A stretch of DNA of 12,032 nucleotides from Bacillota bacterium (GTDB taxonomy: Bacteria; Bacillota_A; Clostridia; Lachnospirales; WQUN01). The position numbers and the translations under genes were made by a program. Of the stretch, positions 1-6,300 are shown one piece after another. Within the stretch, counting starts at the first letter, position 1. Every line of letters begins with the position of its first letter. Location: the NCBI GenBank assembly GCA_009786175.1, contig WQTQ01000159.1, positions 1 through 12,032 of the forward strand, given 5' to 3'. The notes under the pieces are model-generated. The model saw only the letters and a list, made by a program, of their open reading frames with translations. It did no database searches and had not been told where the DNA came from.

Positions 1-99
1 ACGCCACATTTTGTTGGCGCGGCGTGACACTTGGCTACGAGTAATACTGATTCTATGCCCGGTTTGAATACCTTTGTCACATACTTCACATTTTGCCAT
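1..99 (-). CDS. rpmB: 50S ribosomal protein L28, N-terminal part (cut by window edge)
   Basis: Only the first 33 codons are inside the window. The protein begins MAKCEVCDKGIQTGHRIS and continues with SRRANKMWR. This matches the start of bacterial L28, with its CxxC pair at residues 4 and 7 (zinc-ribbon-bearing form) and the basic R-R-x-N-x-x-W segment that contacts 23S rRNA. The ATG at 97-99 is preceded by a GGAGGT Shine-Dalgarno (complement of 109-114). The gene lies 35 nt downstream of tRNA-Trp on the same strand with no terminator between them, so both are probably transcribed from the promoter at 245-273. The identification is firm although the C-terminus is missing. Confidence 0.93.
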   Translation of the reverse strand, partial: MAKCEVCDKGIQTGHRISITRSQVSRRANKMWR

Positions 100-133
100 G
101 ACTATTTTACCTCCAAGGATTTAAATTACAAGA

Positions 134-206
134 CAGGAGCAGAAGGATTTGAACCCTCGACATTCGGTTTTGGAGACCGACGCTCTACCAGCTGAACTAT
201 GCTCCT
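134..206 (-). tRNA. tRNA-Trp (anticodon CCA)
   Basis: On the minus strand this 73-nt stretch folds as a complete cloverleaf. The acceptor stem is AGGAGCA/TGCTCCT, the D arm contains AGCTGGTA, and the anticodon stem TCGGT/ACCGA encloses loop CTCCAAA with anticodon CCA. The T stem is GAGGG/CCTTC with a G-U pair and the TTCAAAT loop. The discriminator base is G, as expected for bacterial tRNA-Trp. The 3' CCA is not encoded (TCT follows) and must be added after transcription. The gene shares a consensus promoter with the downstream rpmB. Confidence 0.97.
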
Positions 207-244
207 ATGTAGAGTTTAAGCGTATAAGCAACTCAACAAAGGAC

Positions 245-273
245 ATTATAGTAGGACACAGCCCATATGTCAA
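245..273 (-). promoter_or_regulatory. Sigma-A promoter of tRNA-Trp/rpmB
   Basis: Read on the minus strand, a perfect TTGACA (268-273) is followed after 17 bp by a perfect TATAAT (245-250). The expected start is about 30 nt upstream of the tRNA 5' end. An AAAAATTTTT tract lies just upstream at 282-291, which also places it between this promoter and the divergent pyr promoter. Confidence 0.9.
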
Positions 274-281
274 TACGCCGC

Positions 282-295
282 AAAAATTTTTCTTG
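282..295 (+). repeat. A/T-tract motif upstream of and overlapping the pyr -35 box
   Basis: The 14-mer AAAAATTTTTCTTG occurs here on the plus strand and again on the minus strand at 7386-7399. In both places it ends in the first three bases of a -35 hexamer. The A/T tract could act as an UP element or a bent-DNA site. What is seen is the exact repeat and its position; the function is inferred. Confidence 0.5.
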
Positions 296-321
296 CAATA
301 TTCACAAGGAAATGATATCTT
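293..321 (+). promoter_or_regulatory. Probable promoter of the pyr operon
   Basis: TTGCAA (293-298) is followed after 17 bp by TATCTT (316-321). The -10 box is preceded by TG one base away (313-314), an extended -10 element. Transcription would start near 327, about 45 nt before the leader ORF. An A/T tract abuts the -35 box, as it does in the SPFH-gene promoter. A weaker alternative -10 is TATATT at 345-350. A second candidate, TTGTCA-N17-TAGATT at 412-440, lies inside the leader ORF and would bypass its translation. Confidence 0.6.
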
Positions 322-373
322 CATTATTGTATGTTACTATACCGTATATTACTTTTTCTAAGGAGCGAGATCA

Positions 374-475
374 ATGACGGGTTATAATTATAGAAAAAAC
401 AAATCATTCTATTGTCATGATCGGCCTTTTATTTTAGATTCCGACAATCATATTTTATTTCCAATTATCCCCTGA
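374..475 (+). CDS. pyrB leader peptide, 33 aa
   Basis: This short ORF begins at ATG 374 behind a clear Shine-Dalgarno (AAGGAG, 360-365, 8-nt spacing). It encodes 33 residues, starting MTGYNYRKNKSF and ending ILFPIIP. Its stop TGA (473-475) lies inside the 5' arm (469-478) of the terminator before pyrB. A ribosome following RNA polymerase closely to the stop would cover that arm and prevent hairpin formation. The codons just before the hairpin are U-rich (CATATTTTATTTCC, 449-462), which would slow polymerase when UTP is scarce. No run of codons for a single amino acid is seen, so control by amino-acid supply is unlikely. The logic resembles the enterobacterial pyrBI leader (pyrL), but no homology of the peptide is claimed. 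It is shorter than common gene-calling cut-offs. Confidence 0.68.
   Translation: MTGYNYRKNKSFYCHDRPFILDSDNHILFPIIP
411..448 (+). other. Possible pause hairpin in the pyr leader
   Basis: ATTGTC (411-416) and GACAAT (443-448) are a perfect 6-bp inverted repeat separated by 26 nt. They lie directly upstream of the U-rich tract and the terminator. In the E. coli pyrBI leader a pause hairpin sits before the attenuator. The same role here is inferred from position only, and a 6-bp stem with a long loop is weak. Confidence 0.28.
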
Positions 476-509
476 TGGTGTCTTAACAATGCCAACAGGG
501 GTGTTTTTT
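469..509 (+). terminator. Intrinsic terminator / attenuator in the pyrB leader
   Basis: The stem pairs CCCCTGATGG (469-478) with CCAACAGGGG (492-501), with one A-A mismatch, and is followed by TG and six T residues (504-509). It lies between the leader ORF and pyrB, so it must be read through for operon expression. No upstream segment complementary to either arm was found, and no PyrR-type binding loop was recognised. This favours coupling to leader translation over an alternative antiterminator RNA fold. Confidence 0.78.
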
Positions 510-547
510 ATGGCATGTAAATATACCGTTTTGTTGTGGAGGCAACC

Positions 548-1456
548 ATGAGAAAAGATTTACTTGGCATTCGCGATCTGTCACAGGAAGAAATTTTTTG
601 TTTCCTAGAGGCTGCAAAGAAGCAAAAAGAAAAGGTCAAAAACCGTCATTTGCGGGGTAATTCCCTGACGGGGGCAAGCATTGCAACACTGTTTTACGAA
701 AACAGTACCCGCACAAAAATGTCATTTTTGCTTGCAGCAGAGTACTTAGGGGCTTACGCCGACGACTTAAACATTTCAACCAGCAGCGTTGCCAAAGGTG
801 AAACCTTAATTGATACCGGCCTAACCTTGGAAGCCATGGGCGTAAACGCGATAATAATACGTCACAGCATGGTTGGCTCTGCCCATTTGCTGGCACAGAA
901 TGTTAAATGTTCTGTTATCAATGGCGGCGACGGGTCTAACGAACACCCTACCCAGGCCCTTTTGGATATTTTTACTATGTGGGAACATATGCACGAATTC
1001 AAGGGGCTTAACGTTACAATAGTTGGTGATGTGGCAAACAGCCGTGTTGCACGCAGTAATATTTTTGCCCTAAATAAGCTGGGGGCCAAAGTTATCGTTG
1101 CCGGGCCCGCAACACTTCTAAGCGGCAATATGTGCGCCTTCGGTGTTACCGTAACAACCAATGTGGCTGATGCTGTCAAAAACGCGGACGTCGTAATGGG
1201 GCTGCGGGTCCAGCTAGAGCGGCACAAAGCCTGCCAGTTCCCATCGCTGCATGAATACGCGCATTTTTTCGGCATAAATACGGAGCTGCTAAAGCACACA
1301 AGAAAAGACGCGATAATCATGCACCCGGCACCGGTAAACCGCGGAGTAGAAATTTCCAGCGGAGTAATGGATTGCGAAGCGTCTGTAATTTACCGGCAAG
1401 TTGAAAATGGCGTAGCAATGAGAATGGGGATTTTAGAAACATTGATAAATAAGTAG
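548..1456 (+). CDS. pyrB: Aspartate carbamoyltransferase, catalytic chain
   Basis: This enzyme condenses carbamoyl phosphate with L-aspartate to N-carbamoyl-aspartate, the committed step of cytosolic pyrimidine synthesis. The protein is 302 aa, the usual length. Family motifs are in order: STRT at 53-56 (carbamoyl-phosphate binding), the mobile-loop KGE at 83-85, HPTQ at 133-136, LRVQLER, and the HPAPVNRGVE segment from residue 259. The start is set at ATG 548 because the GTG at 536 lies within the Shine-Dalgarno GTGGAGG itself. No pyrI regulatory chain follows, so a Bacillus-like unregulated trimer is likely and control would fall on the upstream attenuator. pyrC begins 16 nt downstream. Confidence 0.97.
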   Translation: MRKDLLGIRDLSQEEIFCFLEAAKKQKEKVKNRHLRGNSLTGASIATLFYENSTRTKMSFLLAAEYLGAYADDLNISTSSVAKGETLIDTGLTLEAMGVNAIIIRHSMVGSAHLLAQNVKCSVINGGDGSNEHPTQALLDIFTMWEHMHEFKGLNVTIVGDVANSRVARSNIFALNKLGAKVIVAGPATLLSGNMCAFGVTVTTNVADAVKNADVVMGLRVQLERHKACQFPSLHEYAHFFGINTELLKHTRKDAIIMHPAPVNRGVEISSGVMDCEASVIYRQVENGVAMRMGILETLINK

Positions 1457-1472
1457 CCACAGGAGGGAAACC

Positions 1473-2804
1473 ATGATCATTACAAAAAATTTAGTAATTA
1501 CAAACGGGCGTATTATAGACCCATCGGTAAACCTGGATACTAAAACGGATATTTTAGTCCAAGACGGCAAAATAGCAGAAATCGCGCCCTCAATATCTGT
1601 AAAAGAAAACACTGAAATAATTGACGCAACCGGCTGTTGGGTGACTCCCGGCTTAATTGATATGCACGTACACCTGCGCGACCCGGGTCAACGCCATAAG
1701 GAAACCATCGTCACAGGCACACGAGCTGCTGCGGCAGGCGGCTTTACAACAATCTGCTGCATGCCCAACACAAGCCCCGTAATGGACAACGAAGTTGTGG
1801 TGGAATACGTAACATCTAAGGCCGCTAAAGAAGCCATAGTAAATGTACTGCCAATTGGCAGTATAACCAAAGGGCTTGCAGGGGAAGAACTTTCCGCTAT
1901 TGGCGAGATGAAAGACGCCGGAATTTGCGCTGTCAGCGATGACGGCAAAACCGTAGAAAACCCTTCCCTATACAAAACCGCCATGAAATATGCTGCTATG
2001 TTCGGCTTACCAATTCTTGCCCATTGCGAAGACCTGCGCCTTGTGGGCAAAGGCCAAATAAACGCAGGCCCCCACGCAGAACTTATGGGCTTTAGGGGAA
2101 TCGCGCCCGAAGCAGAGGAAATTATCATTGCCCGGGACATTATTTTGGCGCGGGTTACAGGCGCGCAACTGCACATCTGCCATGTGAGTACGGCGGAAGG
2201 GGTCGCGCTAATCCGTGTGGCGCAAGAGGCAGGGCTTCCCGTAACGGCAGAAGTTTGCCCCCATCATTTTACATTAATAGACGAAAATATAACCGAATAC
2301 GACGCCAACTTTAAAATGAGCCCGCCGCTTCGCAGCCGCAAAGACCGTGACGCCCTTCTACAAGGCCTGCAAGACGGCACAATTGGCGTAATTGCAACGG
2401 ACCACGCCCCCCATCACGAAGACGAAAAAAATTGCGAATTTGAAGATGCGATGAACGGAATTGTAGGACTGGAAACGGCTGTACCGCTGGGCATAACAGA
2501 ACTGGTGCTAAAAGGAAAGTTAACTCCAAGCAGGTTAATAGCCGCACTTTCAACCAACCCCGCTAAAATTTTAAAGCTGAACAAAGGAACATTGCAACCG
2601 GGCGCAGATGCAGATATTACAATAATAAACCCCGATGATACGTATGTAATTGACAAAAATAAATTCCATTCCAAAAGCCGCAACACACCTTTTCACGGAC
2701 TTGAAGTAACCGGGCGTGTGACACATACCATAGTTGGTGGAAAGGTTGTGTATGAACTGCGAAAGAGCCTAAACTACATCCATATGGACAAAATAAAAAC
2801 ATAG
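1473..2804 (+). CDS. pyrC: Dihydroorotase (class I)
   Basis: This is the zinc amidohydrolase that cyclises carbamoyl-aspartate to dihydroorotate. At 443 aa it is slightly longer than the usual 425-430, and the extra residues are at the C-terminus. Metal and substrate motifs are DMHVHLRDPG with H65 and H67, SDDGK at 155-159 (class I enzymes use a bridging Asp here in place of a carboxylated Lys), HCED at H184, H237 in HVSTAEG, and the catalytic Asp D310 in TDHAPHH. The start ATG follows CAGGAGGG at a good distance. The stop TAG abuts the strong AGGAGGGG that serves pyrK, which begins 14 nt later. Confidence 0.96.
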   Translation: MIITKNLVITNGRIIDPSVNLDTKTDILVQDGKIAEIAPSISVKENTEIIDATGCWVTPGLIDMHVHLRDPGQRHKETIVTGTRAAAAGGFTTICCMPNTSPVMDNEVVVEYVTSKAAKEAIVNVLPIGSITKGLAGEELSAIGEMKDAGICAVSDDGKTVENPSLYKTAMKYAAMFGLPILAHCEDLRLVGKGQINAGPHAELMGFRGIAPEAEEIIIARDIILARVTGAQLHICHVSTAEGVALIRVAQEAGLPVTAEVCPHHFTLIDENITEYDANFKMSPPLRSRKDRDALLQGLQDGTIGVIATDHAPHHEDEKNCEFEDAMNGIVGLETAVPLGITELVLKGKLTPSRLIAALSTNPAKILKLNKGTLQPGADADITIINPDDTYVIDKNKFHSKSRNTPFHGLEVTGRVTHTIVGGKVVYELRKSLNYIHMDKIKT

Positions 2805-2818
2805 GAGGGGTACAACTT

Positions 2819-3628
2819 ATGACTTTTCAAACAGAAAGAATTTTGACTAACACAGAAATTGCGCCGGACATTTTCTATATGACTGTTTACGCACCGGAAA
2901 TTGCCGCCGTAGCCCGGGCCGGGCAATTTGCCATGTTAAACCCGGACAGAAGCGAACTGCTTCTGCCGCGCCCTATCAGCATCTGCGATGTTGACAGATA
3001 TGAGCTGCGGTTCGTATACCAGGTTGTTGGTGCAGGCACTAAAGCTATGTCGCAAATGCAAGTCGGCAGCTATGTGAAAATTTTAGCTCCACTGGGCAAA
3101 GGCTTTTTTGCATACCCGCAAAAATCCACTTTAATGTCCGAAGAGTTAGCATCAACGCAGCGTGCAATATCCAATTTAGAAAACGTCGCGATTGTAGGCG
3201 GCGGAATTGGTACCCCTCCCCTTCTCTACCTTGCTAAAACTTTAAAGTTTGTAGGCGCGAAAGTAGATGCATACTTGGGCTTCCGCTCTAACCCAATATT
3301 GTTGGACGAATTCAAAAGCATAGTGGATAATTTACACATAGCCACGGAAGACGGCAGTGTAGGGCACATGGGCGATGTTTTGCAAGTTTTGCAAAAGGAA
3401 AACCAAATCTACGACGAAATTTTTGCATGCGGTCCCCGCCCAATGCTTGGTGCCTTGGCAAAATACGCCCGGTCAAAGGAAATCCCCTGCCAAGTTTCTA
3501 TGGAAGAGAGAATGGCGTGTGGCCTTGGCACCTGCGTGGGCTGTGTATTGGAAATAGGCAGCACATATCTAAGAATTTGCACAGAAGGGCCGGTGTTTTA
3601 CAGTGACAAAATTAACTGGGAGTATTAA
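2819..3628 (+). CDS. pyrK: Dihydroorotate dehydrogenase B, electron-transfer subunit
   Basis: PyrK is the FAD/[2Fe-2S] subunit that passes electrons from PyrD to NAD+ in class 1B dihydroorotate dehydrogenase. The 269-aa protein has the flavin-binding RPISI segment, GKGF, the nucleotide-binding VGGGIGTPPLLYLAK, and a C-terminal iron-sulfur site with C234, C239, C242 and C254 (spacing C-x4-C-x2-C-x11-C). A stretch of roughly 20 extra residues separates GKGF from the VGGGIG strand, where many homologues have a short link. The Shine-Dalgarno AGGAGGGG precedes the ATG. The 3' end overlaps the next gene by 26 nt, and the partner pyrD lies one gene further on instead of adjacent. Confidence 0.95.
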   Translation: MTFQTERILTNTEIAPDIFYMTVYAPEIAAVARAGQFAMLNPDRSELLLPRPISICDVDRYELRFVYQVVGAGTKAMSQMQVGSYVKILAPLGKGFFAYPQKSTLMSEELASTQRAISNLENVAIVGGGIGTPPLLYLAKTLKFVGAKVDAYLGFRSNPILLDEFKSIVDNLHIATEDGSVGHMGDVLQVLQKENQIYDEIFACGPRPMLGALAKYARSKEIPCQVSMEERMACGLGTCVGCVLEIGSTYLRICTEGPVFYSDKINWEY

Positions 3629-4526
3629 GACAAAAGCCGCAGAGCTTGGCTACAGCGGCTGTGGCATAATCCCTGCTGTGGTTTTTGAAGAATACCATCA
3701 AGTATTGGACGAACACATCAAAAATTTCCCGGAGTCAAAGGAAATCTACGAATCCAGGCGGGGCTACGCCAACCCGCCGGAAGGCGCGAAGTCAATAATT
3801 GTTTGCGTTCGCGGGTATAATCATTATAAAGTTCCCGAGACGTTAAAGGGGCGTGTTGGCAAACACTACATGTTCCATGGGGAAATTCCATATTCACAGG
3901 CCTACCGCAGTAAGGCGGAATTTGAAGCATTCTTTCAGCTGTCCGGGATGCACGTAATTAAGTCACACGCAATACCCATGCGCCTGGCGGCAGTAAAGGC
4001 CGGCCTTGGCAAAATAGGGCGCAATAACTTCCTATTCACACAACAGCACGGTTCCTACACCTGCATAGACGCCTGGTTTGTAGATGCAGAATTGGAATAC
4101 GAACCCCCTGCCGACTGTACAGTAGTACCCGGGTGCCACGAAAATTGCCAAAAATGTATCACCGCTTGCCCAACAAAGGCACTGTGCAGCAGTTTTTCTA
4201 TGAATTGGAGCAAGTGTGTAAACCCGCTTATGTATGCAAAGGAACCTTTAATTGAAGAAACCAAGGCACAAATGGGCCAGTGGGTATACGGCTGTGATAC
4301 TTGTCAGGACGTATGCCCGCTAAACAAAGGCAAGTTAACCGGGCAGGAAGACTTCCTGCTGCTGGAGCAATTTGCGGAACACTTACAGCCGGAAAAAATA
4401 CTTGCCATGAACGAAGAGGATTATGCGAACATTATATTGCCCCGCTTATGGTACGCGGGCAAGGACGGCCTGGAAACATGGAAGCGAAATGTACGCCGTG
4501 CGTTAGAAAACCGGAGGGAATTATGA
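3603..4526 (+). CDS. QueG-like double [4Fe-4S] cluster protein within the pyr operon
   Basis: This 307-aa protein belongs to the epoxyqueuosine-reductase-like (QueG/DUF1730) group. It has AVKAGLGKIGRNNFLF, then cysteine sets CxxxCxxCxxxCP at 178-190, C205, and CDTCQDVCP at 231-239, consistent with two [4Fe-4S] clusters. QueG completes queuosine in tRNA with a cobalamin cofactor. Three points argue against a plain QueG. It is shorter than the usual 350-380 aa. The ISYLTIE stretch expected after the first cluster is absent. By eye, the family's D-x-G-P...ER motif aligns with K-S-H-A...MR, so the proposed catalytic Asp is not conserved. The start is GTG 3603, inside pyrK, and the stop overlaps pyrD as ATGA. 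This tight coupling suggests either a redox role near the PyrK/PyrD complex or simple hitch-hiking; the sequence does not decide. Confidence 0.75.
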   Translation: MTKLTGSIKTKAAELGYSGCGIIPAVVFEEYHQVLDEHIKNFPESKEIYESRRGYANPPEGAKSIIVCVRGYNHYKVPETLKGRVGKHYMFHGEIPYSQAYRSKAEFEAFFQLSGMHVIKSHAIPMRLAAVKAGLGKIGRNNFLFTQQHGSYTCIDAWFVDAELEYEPPADCTVVPGCHENCQKCITACPTKALCSSFSMNWSKCVNPLMYAKEPLIEETKAQMGQWVYGCDTCQDVCPLNKGKLTGQEDFLLLEQFAEHLQPEKILAMNEEDYANIILPRLWYAGKDGLETWKRNVRRALENRREL

Positions 4527-5437
4527 TATATAACCGATTAAACGTAAACATTGCCGGGGTAGAACTGAAAAACCCCGTTATAACCGCGTCAGGCACGTTC
4601 AACAGCGGCAAGGAATACAGCCGTCTTCTTGATTTAAACAAGCTTGGTGCCATAACAGTCAAAGGTGTTTCCCACGAGCCGTGGCCGGGCAACCCGCCGT
4701 CCCGCACGGCAGAGACTTATGGCGGAATGCTTAACGCCGTAGGCCTGCAAAACCCCGGCGCAAAGGCCTTTATTAAAGATGATTTGCCATTTTTGCGGCA
4801 GTACGACACAAAAGTAATCGTAAACCTGTGCGGCAAAACCAAGAATGAATACATTGCCGTTGCCCGTGATTTTGCGGGTGCGAAAGGTGTAGACTTGTTC
4901 GAGCTGAATATTTCCTGCCCAAATATAAATTCAGGCGGCATGGCAATGGGTACAGACCCAAAAATGACGGAACGTATAACCCGGCAAATAAAGAGGCACA
5001 CGAAAATTCCCGTAATTGTCAAACTTAGCCCCAATGTAACAGACATCGCCGAAATTGCAAAAGCCGCAGAAGCGGGCGGTGCGGACGGAATTAGCCTAAT
5101 TAACACAATTTTGGGCATGAAAATTGATGTGCATAAAAAAGCACCCGTACTTGGTAACAAATTTGGGGGCTTGTCCGGGCCTGCAATTAAGCCTGTAGCC
5201 GTACGAATGGTTTACCAGGTTGCAAAAGCAGTAAACCTGCCGATTATAGGCATGGGCGGCATTACTACCTGGGAAGATGCAATCGAGTTTATTATGGCAG
5301 GCGCAACCGCCGTGGCCGTCGGCATGGCAAACTTCGTCAACCCGCTCGCAACAATGGAAATTTTGGACGGCATTGATGCCTACATGGATATGTACAACAT
5401 CAAACATATCAGCGAGATAAGGGGAATCATAGAATGA
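4523..5437 (+). CDS. pyrD: Dihydroorotate dehydrogenase B, catalytic subunit
   Basis: This is the FMN enzyme that oxidises dihydroorotate to orotate; the class 1B form works with PyrK and NAD+. The 304-aa product begins MIYNRLNVNIAGVELKNPV, typical of the class. Motifs are ASGTFNSG, ELNISCPN with the catalytic cysteine C132 (Cys marks class 1; Ser would mark class 2), VKLSPNV, GLSGPAIKPVA, and the phosphate-binding GMGGITTWEDAIEFIMAGA. The ATG at 4523 overlaps the preceding stop (ATGA) behind GGAGGG, so longer in-frame versions reaching upstream into the Fe-S gene are rejected. The stop overlaps the pyrE start in the same way, pointing to translational coupling. Confidence 0.96.
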   Translation: MIYNRLNVNIAGVELKNPVITASGTFNSGKEYSRLLDLNKLGAITVKGVSHEPWPGNPPSRTAETYGGMLNAVGLQNPGAKAFIKDDLPFLRQYDTKVIVNLCGKTKNEYIAVARDFAGAKGVDLFELNISCPNINSGGMAMGTDPKMTERITRQIKRHTKIPVIVKLSPNVTDIAEIAKAAEAGGADGISLINTILGMKIDVHKKAPVLGNKFGGLSGPAIKPVAVRMVYQVAKAVNLPIIGMGGITTWEDAIEFIMAGATAVAVGMANFVNPLATMEILDGIDAYMDMYNIKHISEIRGIIE

Positions 5438-6120
5438 CAAAGATGACCGCATACAAAGGCGAATTTATCGAATTTATGGCCCGCTCCGGTGTGCTGACTT
5501 TTGGGGAATTTAAAACAAAAAGCGGTCGCTTAAGCCCATATTTCGTAAACACGGGCAATTACCGTACCGGCGCGCAAATGGCAAAACTGGGGGATTACTA
5601 CGCCTCCTGCTACATGGACAAAATAGAGAAACCTGTAGACACCCTTTACGGCCCCGCTTACAAGGGAATCCCCCTGGTTGTAGCGGCTGCAACATCTCTA
5701 TACCGCAACCACGGCATGGACATCCCCTTCTGCTTTAACCGAAAGGAAGCCAAAACCCACGGCGAAGGCGGCGTTATTATTGGCAATAAACCAAAACAAG
5801 GCGATAACGTTGTAATAGTCGAGGACGTTATTACAGCCGGAACCGCCTTGCGGGAAACAATGGACATTCTAAAGTCAGAAGTCGGTGACGTAAAAATTCA
5901 AGCGTTAATCATTCAAGTGGACAGAATGGAACGGGCCGCAGGGGATCTTTCTGCCATACAGCAAGCCGAACAGGACTTTGGTATTACCGTGCATTCCATT
6001 GTAACTGTGCGAGATATTATCGGGCATTTATATGGCAGGGAAGTTGGTGGTACGGTGCTGATAGACGACGCAATGAAGACGAAAATGGAGCAATATTTAC
6101 AGGAGTACGGTGTAAATTAA
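5434..6120 (+). CDS. pyrE: Orotate phosphoribosyltransferase
   Basis: PyrE transfers the ribose-5-phosphate of PRPP onto orotate to give OMP. The 228-aa protein has YGPAYKGIPL, the basic NRKEAKTHGEGG flexible loop, and the PRPP-binding VVIVEDVITAGT at 126-137. The start overlaps the pyrD stop (ATGA). An alternative ATG lies three codons in. It is the last pyr gene here; pyrF, needed for UMP, is not in the window. Its stop overlaps by 3 bases the stop of the convergent RHH gene, so the transcript's terminator lies downstream inside that gene. Confidence 0.96.
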   Translation: MTKMTAYKGEFIEFMARSGVLTFGEFKTKSGRLSPYFVNTGNYRTGAQMAKLGDYYASCYMDKIEKPVDTLYGPAYKGIPLVVAAATSLYRNHGMDIPFCFNRKEAKTHGEGGVIIGNKPKQGDNVVIVEDVITAGTALRETMDILKSEVGDVKIQALIIQVDRMERAAGDLSAIQQAEQDFGITVHSIVTVRDIIGHLYGREVGGTVLIDDAMKTKMEQYLQEYGVN

Positions 6121-6299
6121 TCATCCCTGCCCTTACGCTTTTGTAAAGCCTGGGTTAGCAAGTATTCAATCTGACCGTTAAGCGAGCGGAATTCACCTTC
6201 TGCCCAAGCAGAAAGTTCGTTATACAAAGAAGCAGAAAGCCTTAGGGGAATCTGCTTCTTTTTTTCTTGCTTCTCGGGCAATTTTTTTTCTTTTTCCAT
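6117..6299 (-). CDS. Small ribbon-helix-helix (Arc-like) DNA-binding protein
   Basis: This is a 60-aa basic protein. After a charged N-terminal tail (residues 1-15) comes a predicted beta-strand QIPLRLS (16-22), then helix A (about 23-36) and helix B (about 40-54, SLNGQIEYLLTQAL). This is the ribbon-helix-helix layout of Arc/CopG-type dimers, in which the strand reads the DNA major groove. It begins one base after the SPFH gene stop (TAAAATG) with no good Shine-Dalgarno, so translation probably depends on ribosomes finishing the upstream gene. The likely targets are the TGATATCA palindromes before the operon. It could also be an antitoxin, but no toxin-like gene is adjacent. Confidence 0.8.
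   Translation of the reverse strand: MEKEKKLPEKQEKKKQIPLRLSASLYNELSAWAEGEFRSLNGQIEYLLTQALQKRKGRDD
6229..6265 (+). terminator. Intrinsic terminator of the pyr operon inside the RHH gene
   Basis: A perfect 8-bp stem, GAAGCAGA (6229-6236) with TCTGCTTC (6251-6258), encloses a 14-nt loop and is followed by seven T residues (6259-6265). It lies 108 nt after the pyrE stop on the plus strand. The same bases, read on the minus strand, encode the lysine-rich tail and first strand of the RHH protein, so the DNA serves both purposes. No other plus-strand terminator is seen between pyrE and this point. Confidence 0.75.
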
Positions 6300-6300
6300 T

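Noticed and set aside
149..361. Open frame of 70 codons on the plus strand
   Set aside because: It runs antisense through the tRNA-Trp gene and its promoter, has no Shine-Dalgarno at its start, and ends in A/T-rich promoter DNA.
412..440. Promoter-like TTGTCA-N17-TAGATT
   Set aside because: It lies inside the leader ORF and would give a transcript lacking the leader start. It is kept only as an alternative to the extended -10 promoter at 293-321.
536..547. GTG start giving four more residues to PyrB
   Set aside because: The GTG is the first part of the Shine-Dalgarno GTGGAGG; ATG 548 with a 5-nt spacer fits the family N-terminus.
361..547. PyrR-type attenuator or riboswitch
   Set aside because: No conserved PyrR binding-loop sequence and no segment able to compete with the terminator arms was found by eye.
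862..1320. Long minus-strand open frame opposite pyrB (152 codons)
   Set aside because: It is a codon shadow of pyrB with no ribosome binding site and no recognisable domain. The same applies to the other antisense frames over pyrC, pyrD, the ABC-F gene and the permeases.
4301..4522. 74-codon N-terminal extension of PyrD
   Set aside because: It overlaps the Fe-S gene in another frame and gives a non-homologous sequence; ATG 4523 has GGAGGG and the normal PyrD start.
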